From: Cyclaneusma minus
Lineage: Eukaryota > Ascomycota > Leotiomycetes > Marthamycetales > Marthamycetaceae
Assembly: GCA_037179335.1 (NCBI GenBank)
Contig: JAKZHN010000003.1
Coordinates: forward strand, 620,001 to 684,000
Direction of reading: 5' to 3'
Length of the DNA stretch: 64,000 nt
Program-made: the position numbers and the translations under genes
Shown here: piece by piece, positions 55,925-64,000 of the stretch
How positions within the stretch are numbered: the stretch's first letter is position 1
How the letters are laid out: the number at the start of each line of letters is the position of its first letter
Notes under the pieces: model-generated
Seen by the model: the letters and a program-made list of their open reading frames with translations, nothing else
Database searches by the model: none
Told to the model about the DNA's origin: nothing

Positions 55925-58900
55925 AATAAATTACAATTACCGGTATACTTTACCATAATTAAAAAAACAAATTTTTGCAGCGCCGTATTTTTAAAACAAA
56001 ATTTATAATACCGTATTTTTAAATTCCCAGCAAAAATTTTGCAATGCTGTATTTTTAAAATTTTTAATCAATTTTTAGCGCAACGCTATATTTTTGCATT
56101 TTTTTATAATGCCGTATTTTCAAAGCTTATTATTTATTAACGCAATACCGTATTTTTGCAAATTTATTTATAAATTAATAATAATAATAATAATTTGTTT
56201 TTTTACAAATTAAATATTATATTTATAATATTTATTAATATGCAAAATATTTATAACCAAAAAAAATTGCCTTTATTTTTATTTATACCAATTATTATAA
56301 ATAATTTATTATAATAAAAATATTTTTCAAAGCAAGAATATTTAAAATATTATAATTATTATTTTTAAGTAATATATTGCAAATTTCAATATTATTTAAA
56401 TAAATAAAAATTTAAAAAGGCAATATAAGGCAAATATTGCTAAGATTTTTTATAAATTTTATATTTATTTTAATTAATTAAATAAAAAGGCTATTAATAC
56501 CAAAATTTATTATATAAATATTTAGGAAATTTTAAATAAAAGATATTTTATAATTTTTGCTATTATTATAAATTTCCATCTTCGCCAAATTGCCAATTTT
56601 AAATAAATTTTAAATAAATTTTAAATTTTATTATTAAATTTTTTTAAACCAAATTTATATTATTTGCCGCCAAATTATTTAATTAAATTTATTATATATA
56701 ATAATTTATATTAATTTATTTTATATATTATACTGTTATATTTTCTAATAAAATAAATTATATTTAAAAATATAATATTATTTAAATATTATTTAAAAAA
56801 TAAATTTGCTAAGACAAAAGGCCTTTTTATAATTTAAAAAAAGGCTGCTTATTTTATTGCCTTATAGAAATTAGGTAAAAAAAGCAAATGCCAAAAAAAG
56901 CAATTTACCAAATTATAAAATAAGCTATAAAATAAGCGCTTTGCTAATATTTTTTGCAGGGCTAAAAAAATGGTAAACTTTTTTATAATTAAATTAAATA
57001 TTTTTTATATAGCTAAAAAGGTTATAATAGTACTAAAAAATATTTTTCTTTTGCTATAAATTAAAAAACAATAAAAAACATTATAATAATTGGCTTAATA
57101 AAACTTTTAATTAAAAAGAAAAAGGCCTATATAGCTAAAACCAATATTAAAAATAAAATTATCCCTTTAAATGTTTTTAAAAAAATGCGGTATATATTAT
57201 TCAAAATTTTATTGGTATTATTAGTAAAATTCCCCGTTTTATTTAAATTGCCAATTTTAATATTATATTATATACATATATTTGTTTAAAAAAAATCTAA
57301 ATCCATGCTAATAAAAAGCTATTAAAATAAAAGAAATGAAATTATATTTAAATTAAATAAATATTATACTAATAAAGGTTTAAAATAGGAAATATTTATT
57401 TAGGGATATTTTATATATATTACATCTAGGGGTAAATTTGCTTTTAAAAAGAAACTATTAAAAGGAATTTTTAAATAATTTTAAATCAAATAGTATATAT
57501 TTTAAAAGCTATTATAACTAAATTTTTATTTTTAAAATATTTATATAATAAGGCCTATATATTACAAATTTTATAATTATAGCAGCCAAATTGGCATTTG
57601 TATTTAAACAATTATTTTTTATTGCTATTTTTTATTTTGCTGCTTTTTCTGCCAAAATTAAAAAAATTAAAAAAGCTTTCAATAATTTTTCTATACCAAT
57701 TTCTTCCCTTTTAAAAGCATTTTAATATAGTATATCAAATATGCCAATTGCTATAATATAAAAAATACTGCTAATTATAACTTAAAAGGCGCCAATTTCC
57801 AATATAATAAAAACCATTTAATTTAAAATCAGAATTAAAATTAAAATGGCTAAAAAGATTAAGGCTAAAATAATTAAAAAAAACAGGTTGGAAAAAATAA
57901 TAATAAAGGGCTATTAAATAATGCTTTTTATTATTCCATTAAAAATAAGCTTATTTAGGCCTAGCCAAAATTAATAAGCTGCATTTCTTTTTTTTAAAAA
58001 AATAATTTTTATTATTATTATACAAATTGCAATATTGATAAAATATAGAATTATATTTTTAAAATTTTTATAAATTGTAAAATAAATTCTTTGAATTAAT
58101 ATTTTTTAATATAGCTGGCAAATTTCCTTTTAATATTTATAAAAATATTTAATTATTAAAAAAAATTAATAGCCAAATAAAGAAAATTTAAGATTTTGCT
58201 ATAAAATTAAAAATTAAAATATATTTTATTTTAATTGCCCAGTATAAAAGAAATTAAAAAAATAAAAAGAAAAATTAATAAAGCAGGAAAATTTAAAAAA
58301 AATTATTAGGCTTAAATTAATAATATAAAGCTTGAAAAAAAAATAGCAAAACGGGCCAATTAAAAAAACAATTTATATTGCAAAAGCAAATATCCAAATT
58401 ATATTATATAATATTAAGCTTCAAATTAAATTTTAATTTAAAGCTATTATAGCAAAGGCTTATTATAAAAATAAAATTAATATTGGTCCGGAAATTAATA
58501 GCAAAATAATTAATTTAAAAAAAAGCTTAAATTAAAAAGCTTTTTAAATAAAAAAGTATTAAAATTTGGGGTTATAAAATCTGGTTTTATATTAATAAAA
58601 AGAAATTTCTTAAAAAAGGCTGGAAAAAAAAGCTTTTATTTATAAAATAAAATATTTATTTATTAAATATTTATTAAATATTATTAAATAATATAAGCTA
58701 TATTATCCGGATTTAAAATAAATAATTATAAAATTTATTATTAAATAAAATAAGGAAATCTTTGGCAGAATTATAAATTCAAAGCTAAAAAATAATTTTT
58801 ATAATTTTTAAAACATTTAAATAAATTTCCCAATTGCCATTATATTAATAAATTAATATTAATAAAAGAAAAGGCTTAAAAACCCCTTTTTAATTAAAAA

Positions 58901-59614
58901 CTATTTAAAAATAAGCCAGTTAAAATTGCCAAGCTAAAAATAAAAATCACAGCCATTAACCAAAATAAATGGATAAAAGCAATATTTTATCCCAAATTTA
59001 ATAATTCAAAATCTTAGCCAAAATAATTATTTTTTAAAATTTTTGCTACAAAAATACCAAAAAAATATTATTAATATAACAAATGCCTTTAAATAAAAAA
59101 ATATTAATATTATAAATATTAATATTATAAAGGTAAATATTATAAATTTCAATAAAATACTTTTGGCTATTTTTCTTATTTATAAATAACTGCTATTTAA
59201 GGCCTTAAAAAAGCTTTTTGTAAAAGTAATTGGCAAATAAAAATATTTAAAATGCAATATTATTAAGGCCAAAATATTATGTAAAAACCGGTCTTCAAAA
59301 GCTTTTATAGCAATTATAATTAAAAATAAAAATAATTTATATAAGTTTGTTTTTTCTATTAAAAAGATTCTGGGTATTTTTATTTTAAAAATTTATAAAA
59401 AAGCCGTAATGAATTTTTTATATAAAAATAATTGGAAAAAGGCTATTATAATAAGATTTAAAAATTTAATAGCTAATAATATCTGGATTAAAATAGCTAT
59501 ATAAATAGCTTTTAATTTAATTTTTATTAAACAAATATTTACTATTAAGCTAAATTTAAGTAACGGCCTAAATAAATACAAAGCCCGTTTAATAATTTAT
59601 AATTTTATTTAATT

Positions 59615-59650
<36 letters not shown>
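59615..59650. repeat. (TA)n microsatellite
   Basis: A run of about 16 TA dinucleotides inside the copia remnant, interrupting any reading frame there. Confidence 0.9.
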
Positions 59651-59655
<5 letters not shown>

Positions 59656-61134
59656 ACGGTTTATATAAATATATTTAAAATCCTTTTAGCTATTATAATT
59701 TGGCAAAATATAAAATACCGCTATTTTAGTATTAGCAATATTTTTATTAAGGCTAAATTCAAAACATTAATGCATTTGGCCTTTTTAAATAAAATAATTA
59801 TTAAATCTAGCTATAGTTTTTAATTAAATAAAAATTTATATAGCTTTAAGCAAGCAGCCAAAAACTGGAATTGCCTAATTAAATTTAAAAATTTTCAGCT
59901 TAGTTTTAAATAAAGCTTTAATAATTCTTGTTTTTTTATTAATAAAAATAAAAATATAATTGTTTTAATTTATATTAATAATATAATAATAGCTATTAAA
60001 TTAAATATAAATTAAATATAAATTTTTTATTTTATTATTTACCAGATTTATTGCCAAAACTTTAAAGGAAATTAAAAGAATCCTGGGTATAAAAATTATA
60101 AAAAATAAATTATGAAAGATTTTATAAATTAATTAAAAATAATATATTAATAATTTTTATATAAAATCTGAATTTTCTATTAGTAAAAAAAGGCTGTATT
60201 TTATTTTTATAAATAATAGCAATATAATAAATTTTGTTAAAAAAGAATTAAAAAAAAATTAAAACAATTTAAAAAAATGAATTTTTTTATAATTTTAATA
60301 AAGTCTAATATTTATTACGCTGCAAAAAGGCTAATCCAATTTATAGTTAAGCTAGCTATTATATTATTTTAAAATTATAGCAAATTAAAAAATTAAATAT
60401 AGGCTAAAAAGAATAGGAAAACGCAAGCTAAAAATTTATAATAATGCCTTTTATAAATTATTTTTTAATAAAAAAAGCATTAGCGAATTTATAATTATGC
60501 TTTTAAAAAGCCCAATATTATAATTAAATTAAAAGCAAAAAAATATTTTTATATTTATTTATAAAATTAAATATATAATAGCTGCTGTAAATATTAAATA
60601 AAAATAACAAATTGCCCAAATATTAAAAAATATTAAATATAGCACGCTGGTAAAAAATAATCCTTATTATATAAATATAAAAAGAGAATTAAAATATTAT
60701 CATTTTTATTAAGGATTTTTAGCTTTATAAAAAATTTAAATATATTAATATTATTTATTATTTTATTAAAATATTAAAATATTAAAAATCAATTGCAACC
60801 AATAAATAATTTATATTAATATTTAAAATATAATTATAAACAGGTTTTTTGAAGCATTATAAAAAATTTAATTTGCTAAATTTAAAAAGCTATCAAAATT
60901 GGAAAATAAAGATCCGGAAAGAAAAGCGCCGGATATGATAAATATTAAATATAAAAAAAATATAAAAAAGCATTAATTTTAATATATTGGAATTGCTATA
61001 TTATAACATATACTTAAATAATATATAATGCGTTATAAAGCTTTATAATATAATATAAATTAGCTATAATATATTTTAAAAAACAAAATATTAGGGTCCG
61101 GAAAAGCTATATTATTAAAAATTAGGGGAAATAT

Positions 61135-61313
61135 TAAAATGCCCTTTTAATAATTTAAATTAATCTTTTGCCAAAATATCCTGGTTATATATAGAAAATT
61201 ATACCACCCTTATATATATAAATAAAAAAGAAATGCATAATATTTTTAAGCTGTAAAATAGCCTTCCTTTCTTAATATAATGTATTTAACGGGTCTAGCC
61301 TATATTGGATTTA
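61135..61313 (+). repeat. 3' LTR of the copia element
   Basis: Begins TAAAATGCCC (TG converted to TA) and ends ..GGATTTA, followed by the AATAT target duplication. Aligns end to end with the 5' LTR. Confidence 0.85.
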
Positions 61314-61349
61314 AATATTTAAAGCTTTACTAGTTTTTTTAAAGCTGGC

Positions 61350-61500
61350 TATCACGGTGTGGTCGGGATTTAAACCCCGACCCTTTACCTGACTTGGTTT
61401 GCTAAAAATACCGCTAAGCTAAAAGGCCAATGCCAGTATTTTCTTAACGAGAATACTGGCCCAAGTCTATTATATTAAAGGTTGGACCGGGGCCGTAATA
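61350..61500 (-). repeat. Left terminal repeat with tRNA-like module
   Basis: On the minus strand, TAGCTTAGCGG fits the pol III A box. About 34 nt further on, a GTCGGGG-TTTAAAT-CCCGAC hairpin resembles a T arm with a RIP-altered B box. Next to the module an 11-bp stem, CCAGTATTTTC with GAGAATACTGG, encloses a TTAAC loop. Anticodon and acceptor pairing are poor. Confidence 0.75.
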
Positions 61501-61757
61501 GTACCCCCCCGAGTAAAGGGCTCGTCCGCGAATCCTATGCGCTTTAATATAATTACCCCCAATTCCAAAAGCTAGAAAATACCCCCGCTATAAGGCTAGA
61601 ATAAATACCCGCTTTCCGAGCTGCCTAAATATATCGGAATTCCCTTTAATTGGCATATTAGCTAGCCGTGCCTTTGCGGCCCAGATTTTTATTTTACTAA
61701 TGCTATATATTGCCCTAATTATTGGAAAAACCGGAGCTTGAATTATTAAAAAAATTC

Positions 61758-61908
61758 TATTATAATGTGGTCGGAATTCGAACCCCGATTTTTTAACTAA
61801 TTTGGTTTGCTAAAAGTACCGCTAAGCTAAATGGCCAATACCAGTATTTTTTTAACGAAAATACTAGCCCAAGTCTATTATATTGAGGGTTGGACCGGGG
61901 CCGTAATA
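61758..61908 (-). repeat. Right terminal repeat with tRNA-like module
   Basis: Same length as the left repeat (151 bp). It retains GGTTCGAA in the B-box position (minus strand), which the left copy has lost, and keeps the TAGCTTAGCGG A box. Its hairpin is partly AT-converted. Comparing the two copies shows that the ancestor had both boxes intact. Confidence 0.75.
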
Positions 61909-64000
61909 TTGGCTAGCGGGTTTAAAACTAGTCGGCTAAGCGCGAAATAAATTGTGCTTAAAAAAATTAAAAAAAGAAATTAAAAATAATATATTTGTCC
62001 GTAAGGAATTAATGGTTAAAATTAAATTTAATGGCTAAATTATTAAAATAATAGCCTTTAAAAGCGTTTAAAACTTATTGGCCAAATTTTTAAATATTGG
62101 ATTTTAATATATTATTATTTATAATATACTAGGCAATATTTTTATAAAAATTATATTTAATATAATTAGCAATATTAAAATAATTAATAATTTGCAAGTT
62201 ATATTTATATGCCAATAATATAGAAAATAATCTGTTTTTTAAAAGTTTTTATTTCGAATTTTTATAAAGGCTAAATTCCAATTTATAATATAGATATTTA
62301 AAAAGGGAATGCCATTTATAATATAAATATTTTTAAAGCGCTTTATAAATCAAGCCTGGTTTAGCTAAATTTTTCCAAATTGAAAAACAAAGGCAATTTA
62401 AAGGGTTTTTTTTAGCTATGCCAAAAATTATATAAAAATTAAAAATTAATATATTAAATTTATTGGTTTTGTATATAATATTAATTGGAATAATATTATA
62501 ATATTTTTTAAAAATATTAATTAATTTTAAATAAATATAAAATAAACTTTTAAGCTAATTGGTTTAAAAATTAATATTAAATTAATAAATAAAGCTTTTG
62601 AATTTAAGCTTATTTTTTAATTATTGAATTGGTGTTTTTCCGCATAGCTTATTTATACGTAATTTGGAATAGAAATTGTAAATGTTTTTGGCAATAATTG
62701 AAATATTATTAAAAAACTATTATTTAATTAAAATTAGTATTTAAGTAATTAAAATTTTAGCTATAAAGGCTTTAATGATTTTATTTTTTATTGTAAAAAA
62801 AGCATTTTTTTAATATAAAATAAGCTATAAAGTTTTTTCTATTAGATTTATAATTTTAATTAAGCTTTATAATGCGAGTTTTTTAAAATCCGCTTTTTTG
62901 TTGCTTATTAAGCTGTATTTTAAATAGATAATGATATTTACGAGTGCCAATATAATAATGCTTTTTTAAAAAAGTAAATATCAGAATTTTTATATTTATT
63001 TTTATATTTATTTTTACAATTATAAAATAAATATTAATAATTAGCAATAGTATTTTTTTAAAAGAAATAGCTATAATTAGCTGTAAATATAAGGGCTTAT
63101 TTATAGGCTTTATTTGGAATAGATTATAAATGGCTATTATAGGAATAATTTGGGCCTAAAAGCCCAAAAGTTTTAATTAAAAGCGCTAAAAAAATTATAT
63201 AGCCAAGTAGAGCTTATTTAGGGCTTTTTATAGCATTTTTTATTATTTGAATAGCTAAGTATGGAATTAAATTATTTATGTTTTTTTTAATTTTAACCAA
63301 TGATTTTTTAGCAAATCTAATATTGGTGAATGATTTTTTAGCAATTTATAAATTGATTTTTATAATTAGCCTTATTTGCTAGCTTTGCAATAAATAGGTG
63401 GTTATATAATATAGCCCGTGCATATACGGCTTTATTTTATTGCATATTAATGGGTAAAATCGATTTTTTTAAAAAAACTTAAACGCGCGGGAAAACCCCG
63501 GGCTTTTTTGATTGGGTTAGGTATAGGCAAATGGCTAGCCTCGGTTATTAACTTAGTAAAGCCTTTAAAACTATTGCTATTTTATTTTAATTATAATTGC
63601 AAAATAAATATTATTAAGAAATTAAATAGCTAATAGCGATTAATGCATATATAAAATCTTTTCTTTTTTTATTTTAATTCGCTATTAATTAAAGAACGAT
63701 TTTTTTTAAATAGTATAAAATAATTTATATTTTAAAATAAAAAAATATCAAATGAAAGATTATTTAAGCAATTTATAGTTCTATTGCTTATAATTATATA
63801 GAAAAAAAAACATTAAAGCAAATTTGCAAAAATTACTATTGGAAATAAATAACTCCGAATATTTAATAATTTGTTTTTAATTATTACTATTATTAAAAAG
63901 CCAAGCCAATCAAATAGAACGGCAAAAACCTAAAATAACCCCGAAATTAAAGGCCTATTTCCGACATTTAAAATAAACGCTATATAAAAGCCTTTTAAAC
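61909..64000. other. AT-rich RIP-degraded sequence, no gene seen
   Basis: Continuation of the right AT-rich block to the window edge. The first ~100 bp extend repeat R. A small GC island (about 63,480-63,540) contains GCGCGGGAAAACCCCGGGC and may be the end of another unrecognised repeat. No open frame or RNA gene could be supported. Confidence 0.7.

Larger units (their letters stand above)
55749..61313 (+). mobile_element. RIP-degraded Ty1/copia LTR retrotransposon
   Basis: 5,565 bp with 176- and 179-bp LTRs and the target duplication AATAT (55,744-55,748 and 61,314-61,318). Reverse-transcriptase relics on the plus strand: the YGLKQ-type motif as TATAGCTTTAAGCAA (59,839-59,853), then QAAKNWNC. 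In the same frame is the YVDD active site, now read as YINN (59,971-59,982), as G-to-A mutation would give. After an indel, ILGIKIIKNK near 60,080 matches the FLGI block. An RNase H-like region lies around 60,700-60,790. The frame is broken by many stops, so the element is dead. Confidence 0.88.
61350..61908. mobile_element. TRIM-like element with tRNA-like LTRs
   Basis: 559 bp: two 151-bp direct terminal repeats around a 257-bp non-coding centre. Flanks CTGGC (61,345-61,349) and TTGGC (61,909-61,913) form a 5-bp target duplication differing by one C-to-T; the empty site in R reads CTGGC. The termini are TATCACGG..CCGTAATA, which RIP would make from TG..CA ends. Small size, LTRs and lack of genes define a terminal-repeat retrotransposon in miniature, or an internal-deletion derivative. 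No primer-binding site or polypurine tract is obvious, so a non-LTR explanation is not excluded. Confidence 0.8.
54803..61945 (+). repeat. Repeat R, second copy split by three insertions
   Basis: Fragments of R lie at 54,803-54,874, 55,707-55,748, 61,314-61,349 and 61,909-61,945. Joined in order they follow the uninterrupted copy at 54,429-54,600. The gaps correspond exactly to the hAT-like element, the copia element and the TRIM-like element described separately, each with its own target duplication. Confidence 0.8.

Noticed and set aside
59393..59581. 62-codon minus-strand frame in the right AT-rich block
   Set aside because: Lies antisense to the copia reverse-transcriptase relic; chance frame.
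61350..61908. Two functional tRNA genes
   Set aside because: A and B boxes are present but anticodon and acceptor stems do not form well, and the units lie in LTR-like repeats with a target duplication.

Overview
The window is nuclear DNA of a filamentous ascomycete (Pezizomycotina, probably Dothideomycetes). This rests on short spliceosomal introns of about 50-200 bp with CTAAC/CTGAC branch sites, an Spc7-type kinetochore protein, 2EXR-domain proteins, and a sharp split between gene-bearing DNA of ordinary composition and extremely AT-rich blocks full of transposon remains. Paired repeat copies in those blocks differ mainly by C-to-T and G-to-A changes, the footprint of repeat-induced point mutation (RIP).

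Layout. 1-11,726: AT-rich block with no intact gene. It holds a ~210-bp direct repeat 8.5 kb apart, a 15-bp tandem array, a tRNA-like remnant and part of a hAT-like element. 11,735-18,632: a 2EXR protein gene, a ~1.6-kb array of degenerate ~185-bp repeats, and rps11 (minus). 18,633-23,892: the KNL1/Spc7 kinetochore scaffold gene, head-to-head with rps11. 25,351-31,950: a divergent pair of paralogous membrane/coiled-coil proteins with mirror-image promoters. 33,280-33,771: a TA-flanked MITE with ~110-bp inverted repeats. 33,804-37,060: a 2EXR gene and a frameshifted relative. 37,295-38,137: an SDR oxidoreductase. 39,217-41,503: tandem paralogues of small membrane/coiled-coil proteins. 42,186-46,106: a WDR6/Rtt10-like WD40 protein. 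46,486-51,013: one or two large minus-strand genes (membrane, Cys-rich and acidic regions). 52,430-54,430: short repeats and a second MITE. 54,430-64,000: a second AT-rich block in which one old repeat was split by three successive insertions: a hAT-like MITE with an 8-bp target duplication, a 5.6-kb Ty1/copia retrotransposon with a 5-bp duplication, and a 559-bp TRIM-like element with a 5-bp duplication.

Housekeeping genes (rps11, spc7, rtt10/WDR6) are interleaved with orphan, apparently fast-evolving membrane genes. Three of these orphans (starts at 39,217, 40,820 and 51,013) each have a degenerate 19-bp minisatellite about 230-300 bp upstream. That minisatellite, and the TRIM-like element whose LTRs carry a tRNA-like A-box/B-box module, are the most novel things in the window. 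Exon boundaries were inferred by eye from GT..AG, branch site and reading frame; the less certain ones are flagged. Coordinates of hand-placed splice sites and repeats may be off by a base or so.
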